A DNA stretch of 64,000 bases from an uncultured Porphyromonadaceae bacterium (GCA_947427285.1 CANEHE010000007.1:19415-83414), one strand, 5' to 3'. Shown: positions 22,642 to 34,161, counted from the first letter of the stretch. Made by a program: numbers and translations. The notes: generated from the letters alone by a model not told the origin.

Positions 22642-22989
22642 TCACAGCTTATTGGTAGCCGTGTCAGGAAAGATGACAGTCGGCTTATGACTCCGTGCCT
22701 CTTCGGGAGTCATCATGCCGTATGTCATTATGATGATAATGTCTCCAGGCTGAGCCTTACGCGCGGCAGCTCCATTGAGACATACCACACCACTGCCCCG
22801 TTCGCCGGAAATGGTGTAGGTATCAAAGCGCTCGCCATTGTTATTGTTTACGATCCATACACGCTGGCCTTCAAGAATTCCGGCAGCGTCAAGAAGATCC
22901 TGATCAATGGTGATGCTTCCTATATAGTTGAGATTCGCCTCCGTGACATGCACACGGTGAATCTTCGATGCAATCATTTCTATAAGCAT
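22642..22989 (-). CDS. panD: Aspartate 1-decarboxylase
   Basis: [38 protein letters not shown]. Confidence 0.97.
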   Translation of the reverse strand: MLIEMIASKIHRVHVTEANLNYIGSITIDQDLLDAAGILEGQRVWIVNNNNGERFDTYTISGERGSGVVCLNGAAARKAQPGDIIIIMTYGMMTPEEARSHKPTVIFPDTATNKL

Positions 22990-23020
22990 ATATCTATACT
23001 AAAGGAGATTGGAGATCTTG

Positions 23021-23899
23021 TCAAGGCTTCCGATAGATTATATTGTCTATTAATCTGACTTCGCCGCAATAAACGGTCACACACCCGACTATAAAATCCG
23101 ACTCGCTCCAATCCCTGACCGGAAGAAGCGACCTGCCGTCAACAATTTCGAAATACTCCACTCTCAGGAAAGGCCGGGAATCCAGACGCTCCACAACGAA
23201 ATCGTGGGTAGATCCGACACTATGATCAAATGAGTACTCTACACTATCAGCCAGAGCACGGTGTATCTCAGGTGCGACATTCCTTTGGTCAGGGGTAAGA
23301 AGAGAGTTTCGACTGGAAAGTGCCAGACCGTCTTCGGCACGGCATATCGGACAACTGACTATTTCCACATCGATACCCTCGGTCTGTGCCATACGCCTTA
23401 TAACAGCAATCTGTTGAAAATCCTTTTCTCCGAAATATCCCCTGTCGGGACATACCATCCTGAAAAGTTTGCTGACAATAAGTGCCACTCCCTGAAAATG
23501 TCCTGGGCGCAACCGACCCTCCATCACTTCAGCCACCTGACCGAGATCAAACGTATGTGACATTCTGGCTGAATCTATGCCATCCGGATAAATCTCCTCC
23601 ACAGACGGTGCAAAAACCGCATGCGCCCCGGCTTCCTCAAGCAATTTGAAGTCGGCATCCTCTGTACGGGGATATCGGGCGAGATCTGTTGGGTCATTAA
23701 ATTGGACGGGATTGACAAACAGGCTGACAATCACTGCATCCCCACGCTTTCTGGCGGCTTCTACCAACGAAAGGTGTCCTGCATGAAGAGCCCCCATGGT
23801 TGGCACAAGAGCAACCGTACGACCGGCCTTACGAAGGGCTTCGACACACTTCGCGACCTCATCTGATGTACGTAAAATATCCATCTTTACATCTGACAT
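23021..23899 (-). CDS. panC: Pantothenate synthetase
   Basis: LVPTMGALHAGHLSLVEAARKRGD, VNPVQFNDPTDLARYPRT, GYFGEKDFQQIAVI. Confidence 0.98.
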   Translation of the reverse strand: MSDVKMDILRTSDEVAKCVEALRKAGRTVALVPTMGALHAGHLSLVEAARKRGDAVIVSLFVNPVQFNDPTDLARYPRTEDADFKLLEEAGAHAVFAPSVEEIYPDGIDSARMSHTFDLGQVAEVMEGRLRPGHFQGVALIVSKLFRMVCPDRGYFGEKDFQQIAVIRRMAQTEGIDVEIVSCPICRAEDGLALSSRNSLLTPDQRNVAPEIHRALADSVEYSFDHSVGSTHDFVVERLDSRPFLRVEYFEIVDGRSLLPVRDWSESDFIVGCVTVYCGEVRLIDNIIYRKP

Positions 23900-23971
23900 T
23901 CAACTTCATACATTATATCGGACAAATACAGTCCGAACCGTATGAATGAGGAACTGCAATATTTTAGAGTG

Positions 23972-23979
23972 CAAAATTA
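23972..23979 (-). promoter_or_regulatory. Bacteroidales -7 element (TAATTTTG) upstream of panC
   Basis: Reverse complement CAAAATTA; divergent to TAACTTTG near 24070-24077 on + for the glycogen synthase gene. Confidence 0.45.
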
Positions 23980-24158
23980 AACAAATATCGCAAATACTCC
24001 CACACAACTGCCTGAAAAAATAATAGACTGCGTGTCTGTCCGATATTTTCACGTTTCGTTTTTTTTGATTAACTTTGCGGAAATTATTCCGGGGCAATAT
24101 TATGTAAGAGAATTTAAGGTCTCACATAAGCCATCCTATCTCCTCCGCCCCTTAACAA

Positions 24159-24980
24159 TTGGTACCTATGCCAGACAACAGAATCCTTTTTGTCAGTCAG
24201 GAGATTGCCCCTTATCTTCCGAAAAACGAAATCTCCACGCTCGGACGAGAACTCCCAAAGGCGATGCAGGCCAAGGGTTATGAACCCCGCATTTTCATGC
24301 CTAAATACGGCACCGTCAATGAGAGGAGAAATCAACTTCATGAAGTGATACGGTTAAGTGGTCTCAATATTGTCATTGACGATGCTGACCATCCGCTTAT
24401 CCTCAAAGTGGCTTCAATGCAGCCTTCACGGATACAGGTTTATTTCGTGGACAACGATGACTATTTCCAGAAACTCGACGAGGATGCGGATCCGGTCGGG
24501 AGCAACCGGGACGACAATGACGAACGTGCCATATTTTTCGCCAGAGGCACCATGGAAACTGTGAAAAAACTCCGCTGGGAACCAAAGATAATCCATTGTT
24601 CCGGGTGGATGACCGCATTGTCTCCAATGTATCTCCGGAGAATGTATGCAGACGACTCGTCTTTCGCCGGAGCAAAAATCGTATACTCTGTGATTCCCGG
24701 AGAAATCACAGGAAAACTTGATCCCCGTATCTTTGAAAAACTTCATACTGACGGCATGAATCCCGAGGAAATAAAGGAATTCACAGGCATAAATCCGGAC
24801 ACATCAATGATGCACCGCCTTGCCCTAAGATATTGCGACGCTGCAATTTTTGCGACAGACAATCCCGACCCGGCTCTTGTGGAATATGCCAGAGAACGAA
24901 ATCTCCCCATGCTTATGAACAATGAAGTAGCCGATAATCCTGATGCGTATGACAATTTCTACAAAACTTTAACCGACTGA
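24159..24980 (+). CDS. Short glycogen/starch synthase-type protein (GT5 N-terminal domain only)
   Basis: ILFVSQEIAPYLPKNEISTLGRELPKAMQAKGYEPRIFMPKYGTVNERRNQLHEV; 273 aa, no C-terminal GT1-type nucleotide-binding domain. Confidence 0.82.
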   Translation: MVPMPDNRILFVSQEIAPYLPKNEISTLGRELPKAMQAKGYEPRIFMPKYGTVNERRNQLHEVIRLSGLNIVIDDADHPLILKVASMQPSRIQVYFVDNDDYFQKLDEDADPVGSNRDDNDERAIFFARGTMETVKKLRWEPKIIHCSGWMTALSPMYLRRMYADDSSFAGAKIVYSVIPGEITGKLDPRIFEKLHTDGMNPEEIKEFTGINPDTSMMHRLALRYCDAAIFATDNPDPALVEYARERNLPMLMNNEVADNPDAYDNFYKTLTD

Positions 24981-24990
24981 CATTAATTTC

Positions 24991-26475
24991 ATGTCCGGAA
25001 CAAAACCATCTGTCCTCTGTGTTATATCAACACGACCCTTTCATCTGAAAGTCCGAATGAAAAGATTCACACATATCCCCTTTTATTTTCTGGCGGCAAT
25101 AATGATTGCCACTATCTTCAGTTCATGTCAGGATGACATCAGCGACATCGGAAACTCTCTTACACGAGATGAAGTAGTCATTACCATCGATTCCGTCGGA
25201 TTCAGACTGTCGGGCAAATCCGTAGCCGCACCTGTCATCGACGCAAGAAGCACTACCAACATGATCGGAGAGATTGACGTACCTGAATACGGCCGGCTGA
25301 AATGTAGTTTTGTGGCCCGTCTTCTTTCGGCCACAAACATGAACGCACCTGATTCCATACCGGTAGACAGCGTCTGTGGATTCCAGATGAAACTTACTGT
25401 GCCCAGAAGTTCTGTCACAGGAGATTCTCTCGCCCCCCAGAAACTTCAGGTATATGAGCTTACGAAACAACTCCCGGATTCCATAACAAACGCATTCGAT
25501 CCGACAGGATATTATACACCGGAATCCCTGTTAGGTACAAAAAGTTACACAGCATCTGCAGCCGGCATCACCGACACAAAATGGGTAAACGCGTCCCAGA
25601 TCAAGATTCCTGTCGATCTATCGAAAGATAAAGGAGTAGAGATATTCAAACGCTATCGGGAAAATCCTGAGACTTTTTCCTGGCCGGCGACATTCGCAAA
25701 ATATTTCCCAGGAGTATATGTCGATAATAATTTCGGACGCGGATGCGTCATGAGCATCTCTCAGGCAAATTTCAATATACTTTATAAAGTAGGGGTAAAA
25801 GAGACCAGTTACAATAAGGAAGACAGCACCTATCACACGGTTATCGTGACACGTATAGATACCGTGACAGTATTTGCCACCGCTCCGGAAGTATTAAGCA
25901 GCAACAATATTTCACTGCGACCTTCCTCGATGGTGACAGACGCTGTGGATAAAGGAGAAGTCATAATCCAGTCTCCGGCAGGTTATAACGCCACTGTTCG
26001 ATTCCCAGCTCAGGAAATAATCGACAAATACAGGGAGCAGTCTGGAAATCTTTCTGTCATCAACAATCTATCCCTGTCAATCCCGGCTGTCGCCCCGGAC
26101 AATGACTTCGGAATAGGCGTGCCCCCATCACTTTTAATGGTAAAGACATCGGAAATGAAAGAGTTTTTTGAAAAGAATAAGATACCGGATGACAAAACAT
26201 CTTTCTGGGCCAATTATTCTGATAAAACCAAATCGTACGCTTTCTCTTCCATGCGCGACTATATCGTAGAACTTATTCAGCAAGGCAATGAGGTTGATCC
26301 GGAGGATATGGAATTCACTCTGGTTCCTGTATTGATAACTACAGAAACAGACGGAAGCGGATCCGGATCATACGTCACCGCATGCACACCCTATCAGGTA
26401 CGCCCGGCTTTTGCCCGGCTTGACATGGAAAAGGCAGAGATACGGTTCACATTCTCCCGACAACAGATCTATTGA
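24991..26475 (+). CDS. DUF4270-type lipoprotein (start probably ATG at 25057)
   Basis: MKRFTHIPFYFLAAIMIATIFSSCQDDISDIGNSL lipobox; overall pattern typical of Bacteroidota DUF4270. Confidence 0.75.
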   Translation: MSGTKPSVLCVISTRPFHLKVRMKRFTHIPFYFLAAIMIATIFSSCQDDISDIGNSLTRDEVVITIDSVGFRLSGKSVAAPVIDARSTTNMIGEIDVPEYGRLKCSFVARLLSATNMNAPDSIPVDSVCGFQMKLTVPRSSVTGDSLAPQKLQVYELTKQLPDSITNAFDPTGYYTPESLLGTKSYTASAAGITDTKWVNASQIKIPVDLSKDKGVEIFKRYRENPETFSWPATFAKYFPGVYVDNNFGRGCVMSISQANFNILYKVGVKETSYNKEDSTYHTVIVTRIDTVTVFATAPEVLSSNNISLRPSSMVTDAVDKGEVIIQSPAGYNATVRFPAQEIIDKYREQSGNLSVINNLSLSIPAVAPDNDFGIGVPPSLLMVKTSEMKEFFEKNKIPDDKTSFWANYSDKTKSYAFSSMRDYIVELIQQGNEVDPEDMEFTLVPVLITTETDGSGSGSYVTACTPYQVRPAFARLDMEKAEIRFTFSRQQIY

Positions 26476-26525
26476 CTGACACTTCAAGAATTACATACCC
26501 ATCTACAATATTATTTTACTGACAA

Positions 26526-27401
26526 ATGCAGATTCTCGACGGTAAACATACGGCAGCCCAGATAAAGGCAGAAATAGCCAAAGAGGTGGAACAGATGGTG
26601 GCCGACGGACAACGCCCCCCACATCTGGCTGCAATTCTTGTAGGCAACGATGGCGGAAGCGAGACTTATGTGGCAAGCAAAGTGAAAGCCTGCGAAGCCT
26701 GCGGATTTAAGAGTTCATTGCTGAGATTTCCCGATACAATATCTGAAAAAGAACTTCTTTCGGAAATCAAAAAACTGAATGACAATCCGGACATTGACGG
26801 ATTCATAATCCAGCTCCCGTTACCCGCACATATTGATGAACAGAAAATAACCGAAGCAATTGACTTCAGAAAGGATGTGGATGGCTTCCATCCAGTCAAT
26901 GTGGGCCGTCTGTCAATAGGACTTCCGGGATTTCGCAGTGCCACTCCTGCCGGTATCATTGATTTACTCGACCGCTACCACATCCCTACCAAAGGAAAAC
27001 ATGCGGTAGTCCTCGGTAGAAGCAACATCGTAGGGAAACCTATCGCCAACCTGCTGATGCAGAAAGCAGAACCCGGTAACTGCACTGTCACAGTATGCCA
27101 TTCAGCAACTCCGAACATAAAAGAGATCTGTCTGCAGGCCGACATAATCATTGCTGCTCTCGGACATCCAGGATTCCTGAAAGCCGACATGGTGAAACCA
27201 GGTGCGACTGTAATCGATGTCGGCACAACACGTGTCCCTGATACTTCCAGAAAAAGCGGTTTCCGGCTTTGTGGCGACGTGGACTTCGACAATGTCGCTC
27301 CGAAATGCGAGTTCATAACTCCCGTGCCTGGAGGTGTTGGACCTATGACAATCTGCTCGCTGATGAAAAACACCCTGCTCGCTCGAAAAGGAATTTTCTG
27401 A
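26526..27401 (+). CDS. folD: Bifunctional methylene-THF dehydrogenase/methenyl-THF cyclohydrolase
   Basis: [72 protein letters not shown]. Confidence 0.98.
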   Translation: MQILDGKHTAAQIKAEIAKEVEQMVADGQRPPHLAAILVGNDGGSETYVASKVKACEACGFKSSLLRFPDTISEKELLSEIKKLNDNPDIDGFIIQLPLPAHIDEQKITEAIDFRKDVDGFHPVNVGRLSIGLPGFRSATPAGIIDLLDRYHIPTKGKHAVVLGRSNIVGKPIANLLMQKAEPGNCTVTVCHSATPNIKEICLQADIIIAALGHPGFLKADMVKPGATVIDVGTTRVPDTSRKSGFRLCGDVDFDNVAPKCEFITPVPGGVGPMTICSLMKNTLLARKGIF

Positions 27402-27530
27402 ATGTCTGACATTAGACATTCCTTCAAGCCATAGACATCAACATGGGCCGACGGAATTTCGCCGGTCCGTTTTTACATTTCAAACTCACCCTACCGGAAT
27501 ATCCTATCCGGATATCAAAACCCATACCAG

Positions 27531-28610
27531 ATGCTCTTTCTATTCAGCCTCATATCATTCCTGACAGGAGCGGCCTCAACCGGCGCACCTGTGAGTGTAG
27601 AACTGCTGTTTGCCGGTGACGCCATGCAGCATCAGGCCCAGCTCGATCAGGCAAGATCTGCGGGACAAGGCCAATACAGCTACGATGACTGCTTCACTCT
27701 GATTGCGCCGGAAATCATCGCAGCCGACTACGCGGTAGTCAATCTTGAAGTTCCTCTTGGAGGAGGACCGGACTACAGCGGATATCCCTGCTTTTCTGCT
27801 CCCGACGTATACGCGGAATCTTTGAAAGATGCCGGATTCGACATGATGCTTACAGCCAACAACCACTGTCTTGATCGTGGCGACCGTGGGGCGCGACGCA
27901 CAATACAGGCTCTTGATTCGCTGAAAATAGACCATATCGGCACATACCATGACAAAGCCGAAAGAGACTCACTGGTGCCTTTCATAAAAGATATACGCGG
28001 CATACGTTTCGGTTTTCTGAACTACACATACGGAACAAACGGTATAGAACCCAGAGATGGCGTGGAAATATCAATGATTGACCGCGACAGAATTGCCGCA
28101 GAGATAAAATCCGTACGGGAATCGGGAGCCGAGATTATTGTAGTTGCAATCCACTGGGGGGTGGAATATGTATTGCTTGAAAACTCCATGCAGCGCAATC
28201 TGGCCGACTTCCTTGTAGATCAGGGGGTGGATCTGATTATCGGAGGACATCCGCACGTGATTCAACCAATGAAAGTGGTACACAACGAACGCCTGAATAA
28301 AGACGTACTGGTGGTATACTCTCTCGGAAATTTCATATCCAACATGAAGACTGTGGACACTCGTGGAGGAGCTCTTGTAAGAGCACGGATCGAACGTGGA
28401 AACGATGGGGTAGCCAGATTTATCAATGCCGACTATGATACTTTCTTTTCGGCCAAGCCTGTCGGCACATCTTCAAATTTCAAAGTCATTCCATCATGGA
28501 TGCCGCAACATATTCCGCAAGGACAGACAGAACATTGGAGATTGTTTGACGAAAGTTCTTCGAAGATTTTCGACAAACACAACATAAATGTTCCCCGACG
28601 GCATAAATGA
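27531..28610 (+). CDS. CapA-family (poly-gamma-glutamate synthesis/metallophosphatase-like) protein
   Basis: LLFAGDAMQHQAQ, ADYAVVNLEVPLGG, LTANNHCLDRGDRG, VAIHWGVEY, GGHPHVIQPMKV, SLGNFISN. Confidence 0.92.
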   Translation: MLFLFSLISFLTGAASTGAPVSVELLFAGDAMQHQAQLDQARSAGQGQYSYDDCFTLIAPEIIAADYAVVNLEVPLGGGPDYSGYPCFSAPDVYAESLKDAGFDMMLTANNHCLDRGDRGARRTIQALDSLKIDHIGTYHDKAERDSLVPFIKDIRGIRFGFLNYTYGTNGIEPRDGVEISMIDRDRIAAEIKSVRESGAEIIVVAIHWGVEYVLLENSMQRNLADFLVDQGVDLIIGGHPHVIQPMKVVHNERLNKDVLVVYSLGNFISNMKTVDTRGGALVRARIERGNDGVARFINADYDTFFSAKPVGTSSNFKVIPSWMPQHIPQGQTEHWRLFDESSSKIFDKHNINVPRRHK

Positions 28611-28700
28611 CCTTTTCCATCTCCATGTTTGTTATACTGACATCTGAACATTGCCTTCCGAGGCTGCATATCAGTCAATAAATAAAACTTAGGAGATATT

Positions 28701-29200
28701 ATGAAAGACAAATTTTTAATTGCCTGCTTCGCGAGAAAAGGCCGTGAAATGACAGGTGATTCGCCCAGAATCGCCGCAATGGTTCTTGATGCACTACGCA
28801 AAAAGGGTATCGAGGCAGGTCAGTTCACCATCACACCCGTGGAGACCTATCCAGACGATCACAACGAACTGGATGCCGTGGTAAAAACCGAAATCAGTTC
28901 CCATTCACGTCCCGAAATTGTAGGGAAATACAGCGGAATGAGACACGTCGAAAAGATAGTACTGATAGTCCCCAACTGGCGCGATGCCCTACCACCGGCC
29001 GTAACCACATTTCTGGACCAATATGATTTCAATGATAAACTCATAGTTCCTATCGTATGCCACGATGGAGGGGGAGGAAAGAACATAGAAGGTGAACTCC
29101 GCAAATTCCTTCCCAAAACCTGGATATTTCCGGGAAAGAGATCGATACAGCCGATCCTAAAATAGAAAAAGCCGTTGACGAACTATTGAGTGACGACTGA
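28701..29200 (+). pseudogene. Flavodoxin-like protein with a 3' frameshift; annotated-frame ORF ends at 29165, coherent tail continues to 29200 in another frame
   Basis: IVLIVPNWRDALPPAVTTFLDQYDFNDKLIVPIVCHDGGGGKNIEGELRKFLP; alternate frame gives GKEIDTADPKIEKAVDELLSDD* just after the shift near 29131-29140. Confidence 0.65.
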
Positions 29201-29224
29201 TACAACCGATAAATTCTGCTCAAG

Positions 29225-29262
29225 CCGCTTTCTGCATTCACCGATCACAGAAAGCGGTTTTG
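29225..29262. terminator. Bidirectional terminator-like hairpin between convergent genes
   Basis: CCGCTTTCTG ... CAGAAAGCGG perfect 10-bp stem followed by TTTTG. Confidence 0.6.
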
Positions 29263-29268
29263 CCATCA

Positions 29269-32200
29269 TCATCCGCAGATCCCCTTCATACGACAATAAC
29301 GGCAATTCTGTTCATCCTCTGTCTGATGGAAAGGTACTGATGGATCAAGTATTTCCCGGATGGTCATCCTCAACTGATCCATGAAACGAGTGTTGAAATT
29401 CACTCCATGAGCATCTGTCAATGACAGATGCGAAATCAACCTATCTTTCCCGATCCGCGGCACTACAATTCCACCTTCAGAGCGGGCATTCCCATCCTTA
29501 AGAATGTTACCTACATCATACACCACTGTCGATATGGGTCGGTTCTCCTTGTCACTCCATATATTATAAAGATTGGCATATAGTTGGAGCTGAAAAAGAT
29601 GCTTGGCCGGATAAGCGGCACTAAAAGCCTCTTCTGCCGTAGATGCCGAGGCATGCACCGTTCCGGTTTTATAATCCACAATCCGCAATGACGGAGAAGA
29701 AGAGTCTGGATTCAGACAGTCAAGACGGTCTATGGTGCATGTCATGTTCGCACTCCGTCCATCCCCTAAACAGAGCACCATATCCTCCCGAAATTCCAGA
29801 CCATGTATGATAAAGGGCACAAGGATGCGGTCTCGTCTGAGGACATCTGTCACAAGCCGGTGCATAACGGACGCTGTCAGTTCCATGTCAGGAGAAAGTT
29901 CCCGCGAAAGAGCATTACTGTCTCCCGGAAACAACTCGCGCTTTATATTTGTCCTCACAATATCAAGAGTTATTTCAGGTTTAGACAAAACAGAATCTAT
30001 CATCTCTTCGGTCACTCTGAATCCCTTTTCCAGATATTTCTCACGCAATTCCTCTGGCAGATAAATCTCCATCAGCGAATGATGGACCACATTCCCAGCC
30101 ATAATGGCATCCAACCCTTCCTGGATCTCCTCCTCCGGGTTCACCTTACATATCTTCTCAAAGAAGAACTGCAACGGACAGGAGAGGTACCTCATAAGTG
30201 TAGAGGCAGAAAAACGATTCGTGCCATGTCCCTCCAGATATCCCTCAAGAATTTCCATAGTGGCCGGAGTCTTCTGAAATATCAACGACCGACGACCTGT
30301 CTTTCCCATCTCAAACCGATACTCCTCAAACCGTACATGTTCACCTCCATACAGATATCTGAGCTGATGTACATATCTGGAAGGATCTCCGCTTTTAAGT
30401 CCTCCAGTACGTGAATCATATATAAGCGTCACCGTTTTGGCTCTGGAAATAAGTCGATAGAAATAATAGGAAAAAATGCTTTCATCATATCCGGCGGCTG
30501 AAAGTCCGTATGCATGACGCAAACTTGCCGGAATAAACGATCTGGTCCTCAGTTTACGGGGAAATATCCGCTCATTCATAGAAGGTATCACAATATGTTC
30601 AAAATCAAGACACCGTGTCTCCAGAAGCCCCATGATCTGAAGTCCCGACAAGGGTTCTCCCTCAAAATTAACAGTCTCTCCGCTCATAAGCCGGTCAGCA
30701 AGCATAAAAAAAGTCCGATAGTCCATTTCTATATCATGCAAGCCGACAGCTGTTTCCATACGGTGCAGAGCATCACAACAGACATCAATATAGTCCAGAT
30801 CAAGTCGGATCCGGTCGGGCTGTGTGTCAGATTTACTATGTCGTATCGCATCTGCACAGAGTTTCAGCGAATCGGTCATATACCCGACAGCATCCTTTGG
30901 AGTCGCGTCTCGGTGCAATTCGCGGAATATCGTCTGACTTTCAGGACACTGCCGTAATATCTCATCCAAACTCAAAACAGATTTCCTGAGACACAAGACG
31001 TAACCTTTAAGACGCATCAACGACTCCTGACCATTGATAGCTATCATAAACGGATGGGAACATAACGTAATGACATCTTTAGCCATAAAAAATACCCCAT
31101 CGTTGGAAACACGTTTACGGGATTGCATCCTCCTTAACAGCTGCACAAAAGAGGCCGCTGAAGTCTGCCGGAGCGACAGTCCCATAGTCAGATTGACATC
31201 CATCCCATCTTCCGGAAGCGAATATAGCATCGGCATAAGCATACCCTCATCAGGGAGCACGACAGCCACCTTGGCATCCTTGAAAGCCTCATCGCCCAGA
31301 CACTCCCTTAGACTTTCTATCTCTTTCCCGGCTATTTTAGCCTGCAGAGAGTTGGAAGGAGATGAGATTACCTTGATATCCGGCATTCTCATCGACGCAT
31401 CCGATTCACCGGTGTCAGCCCATTCCGGTTCCGGGAACTGACGCATATCGCGACTGATGAATCTGGAAGCGGAACAAGTGGAATCCTGAAGCGGTGGTGA
31501 GGTCCAGTCCCAGAAAAAATCAGCAAACGGCTCCTCACCTCTCCCGGCATCGCGTCTATGACGCTTAAGTTCCCGAAACAAAAGCCATTCTGCCCTACTG
31601 AGGGCGTTGAATCCTACAAACACGATCCTGTCATAATCCAATATACCGATACCTTCCTTTCTGATGCGATCGTACGCCTGTCGGTAAGCCCGTCCTGTAT
31701 AAGTCAGCCCTTTATGCTCAAGACGCCGATGAAACTCATCATAAAGCGGACCAAGGGTCTGCCACAGTCGCAGAAAACGCGATTTTATCTCTGTCTTACG
31801 TTTGTCTTCGGCATCCGCAACATAATCGTAAGACTTCCAGAACCCTTCAAAACTTTCCTTATAGGCGGCCATGCCGAAATACTCCTCCATTGCCTCCCGT
31901 TGCTCCTCGGAAAGAAAATCTGTTTCAATTTCTTTGAAATCACGCACATTCTTGAATATCTCCTTCGCATCGGCGCAATAAAGATCTATATCATTGAAAT
32001 CCGAGAGCACTACATCGCCCCACGGACGGAAACTGTCGAAAGACGTCGCTGACTCTTCCGCCACACCTGATCTAAGCTGAATATTCCTATAAGCGTCATA
32101 CAACGTCATCAGAAGATCCACACGACTGTCAACAATCCTGTCTGAAAGATTTTCGGCCAGATCCGACACCGTGGTTATGTCCGGTGATATCATGATTCGT

Positions 32201-32334
32201 CCGGATATGCACTCGGCAAGATATTTTCGGAAAAAAGTACCGCTACGCTTGCTCGGGAAAACAAAACAGAATCCCGACAAGTCTTCATAACGCGATACAT
32301 AACATTCGGCTATTGTCTTCAAAAACGGCTTCAT
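29269..32334 (-). CDS. PD-(D/E)XK nuclease family protein, AddB-like
   Basis: FCFVFPSKRSGTFFRKYLAE; RFSASTLMRYLSCPLQFFFEKI; RIVDYKTGTVH; C-terminal NCRYCRMKGICG (Fe-S cysteine cluster). Confidence 0.88.
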   Translation of the reverse strand: MKPFLKTIAECYVSRYEDLSGFCFVFPSKRSGTFFRKYLAECISGRIMISPDITTVSDLAENLSDRIVDSRVDLLMTLYDAYRNIQLRSGVAEESATSFDSFRPWGDVVLSDFNDIDLYCADAKEIFKNVRDFKEIETDFLSEEQREAMEEYFGMAAYKESFEGFWKSYDYVADAEDKRKTEIKSRFLRLWQTLGPLYDEFHRRLEHKGLTYTGRAYRQAYDRIRKEGIGILDYDRIVFVGFNALSRAEWLLFRELKRHRRDAGRGEEPFADFFWDWTSPPLQDSTCSASRFISRDMRQFPEPEWADTGESDASMRMPDIKVISSPSNSLQAKIAGKEIESLRECLGDEAFKDAKVAVVLPDEGMLMPMLYSLPEDGMDVNLTMGLSLRQTSAASFVQLLRRMQSRKRVSNDGVFFMAKDVITLCSHPFMIAINGQESLMRLKGYVLCLRKSVLSLDEILRQCPESQTIFRELHRDATPKDAVGYMTDSLKLCADAIRHSKSDTQPDRIRLDLDYIDVCCDALHRMETAVGLHDIEMDYRTFFMLADRLMSGETVNFEGEPLSGLQIMGLLETRCLDFEHIVIPSMNERIFPRKLRTRSFIPASLRHAYGLSAAGYDESIFSYYFYRLISRAKTVTLIYDSRTGGLKSGDPSRYVHQLRYLYGGEHVRFEEYRFEMGKTGRRSLIFQKTPATMEILEGYLEGHGTNRFSASTLMRYLSCPLQFFFEKICKVNPEEEIQEGLDAIMAGNVVHHSLMEIYLPEELREKYLEKGFRVTEEMIDSVLSKPEITLDIVRTNIKRELFPGDSNALSRELSPDMELTASVMHRLVTDVLRRDRILVPFIIHGLEFREDMVLCLGDGRSANMTCTIDRLDCLNPDSSSPSLRIVDYKTGTVHASASTAEEAFSAAYPAKHLFQLQLYANLYNIWSDKENRPISTVVYDVGNILKDGNARSEGGIVVPRIGKDRLISHLSLTDAHGVNFNTRFMDQLRMTIREILDPSVPFHQTEDEQNCRYCRMKGICG

Positions 32335-32511
32335 GACATATTAGGGCGTGATCCACGACTACAAAGATAACTTAATATATCCAATACCACAAACACGGTA
32401 TATCGTGATATGGCTGTATATTTTAGTATTCTTGGCCATTACACGGATTTTTTGTAATTTCGCATCGTCTTTCAGCAAGACATAATCCTCTAACGGTAAA
32501 TAAATAAAACT

Positions 32512-34161
32512 ATGCCGACTAAACCATTCCACTATCAAGAGCCGTTTCCTCTCGGCCCTGACACCACAGAATACCGGCTTATCACAAAAGATTATGTGAA
32601 AGTCGAGAACTGGAACGGCCACGAAATGCTTGTGGTCGATCCCGAGGCTCTTACCATTATAGCCAATGAGGCCTCTCACAACTGTTCATTCATGCTCCGC
32701 CGTGAGCACAACGAGATGGTTGCAAAGATTCTCTCTGACCCCGAGGCTTCTGAAAACGATAAATTCGTCGCTCTCACCATGCTCCGCAATGCCGAAGTCG
32801 CTGCCAAAGGTGTCCTGCCCTTCTGTCAGGACACGGGCACAAGCATCTGTGCGGCCTACAAAGGACAACAGGTATGGACCGGTTGCGACGATGAGGAGAA
32901 AATCTCTCTCGGAGTATACAAGACCTACACTGAAAACAATCTCCGTTACTCCCAGAACGCCCCTCTTACCATGTATGAGGAGGTAAACACCGGCTGCAAT
33001 CTTCCGGCCCAGATCGATATCCACGCAACTGAGGGTGACGAATACAAATTCCTTTTCGTGGCAAAAGGTGGTGGTTCTGCCAACAAGACTTATCTCTATC
33101 AGGAGACAAAAGCCATCCTCAACCCTAAAACACTGGTTCCTTTCCTCATCGAGAAAATGAAGACCCTCGGAACTGCCGCATGTCCGCCCTATCACATCGC
33201 TTTCGTGATCGGCGGCACTTCTGCCGAGGCCAACCTCGCCGCAGTGAAAAAGGCTTCCGTAAAATACTACGACAATCTCCCTACCACAGGAAACGAATAC
33301 GGACGTGCTTTCCGCGATATAGAACTTGAAAAGGAACTTCTGGAGGCAGCCCAGTGCATCGGGCTCGGCGCACAGTTCGGCGGCAAATACTTCGCACACG
33401 ACATCCGCGTGATCCGTCTGCCCCGTCACGGTGCTTCATGTCCTGTCGGTATGGGTGTAAGTTGCTCCGCCGACCGCAACGTCAAGGCCAAGATAAACCG
33501 CGAAGGTCTCTGGATTGAGAAACTGGATGAATTCCCCGGAGAACTCATCCCTCAGGAACTACGCAACAAAGGAGAGGGCGAAGTTGTAAAAATCGATCTT
33601 GACCGTCCAATGTCGGAAATCCTTGCCGAACTTGACAAGTATCCTGTAAGCACACGCCTCTCGCTCAAAGGCACTATCATCGTAGGCCGCGACATCGCTC
33701 ACGCAAAGATCAAAGAACGTCTCGACGCAGGCGAACCGATGCCGCAATATCTCAAAGACCATCCCATTTACTACGCTGGACCGGCCAAGAAACCGGAAGG
33801 TATGCCCTCCGGCTCATTCGGTCCCACTACCGCAGGCCGCATGGACTCTTATGTCGACCAGTTCCAGGCGGCAGGCGGCTCGATGGTGATGATTGCCAAA
33901 GGCAACCGAAGCCAACAGGTTACAGACGCATGCAAGAAACACGGAGGCTTCTACCTCGGCTCAATCGGCGGACCGGCTGCAATCCTCGCACAGAACTCCA
34001 TCAAGAGTGTAGAACTTCTTGAATATCCGGAGCTTGGTATGGAGGCCATCTGGAAAATTGAAGTTGAGGATTTCCCGGCATTCATCCTTGTGGACAACAA
34101 AGGCAACGATTTCTTCAAGCAGTTGAAACCACGCTGTCCGATGGACTGCACTAAGAAATAA
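32512..34161 (+). CDS. Fumarate hydratase, class I
   Basis: [36 protein letters not shown]-type motif, [31 protein letters not shown]. Confidence 0.95.
   Translation: MPTKPFHYQEPFPLGPDTTEYRLITKDYVKVENWNGHEMLVVDPEALTIIANEASHNCSFMLRREHNEMVAKILSDPEASENDKFVALTMLRNAEVAAKGVLPFCQDTGTSICAAYKGQQVWTGCDDEEKISLGVYKTYTENNLRYSQNAPLTMYEEVNTGCNLPAQIDIHATEGDEYKFLFVAKGGGSANKTYLYQETKAILNPKTLVPFLIEKMKTLGTAACPPYHIAFVIGGTSAEANLAAVKKASVKYYDNLPTTGNEYGRAFRDIELEKELLEAAQCIGLGAQFGGKYFAHDIRVIRLPRHGASCPVGMGVSCSADRNVKAKINREGLWIEKLDEFPGELIPQELRNKGEGEVVKIDLDRPMSEILAELDKYPVSTRLSLKGTIIVGRDIAHAKIKERLDAGEPMPQYLKDHPIYYAGPAKKPEGMPSGSFGPTTAGRMDSYVDQFQAAGGSMVMIAKGNRSQQVTDACKKHGGFYLGSIGGPAAILAQNSIKSVELLEYPELGMEAIWKIEVEDFPAFILVDNKGNDFFKQLKPRCPMDCTKK

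Noticed and set aside
29803-30414. 203-aa + strand ORF opposite the AddB-like gene
   Set aside because: Antisense to a long coherent coding frame; no recognisable motif.
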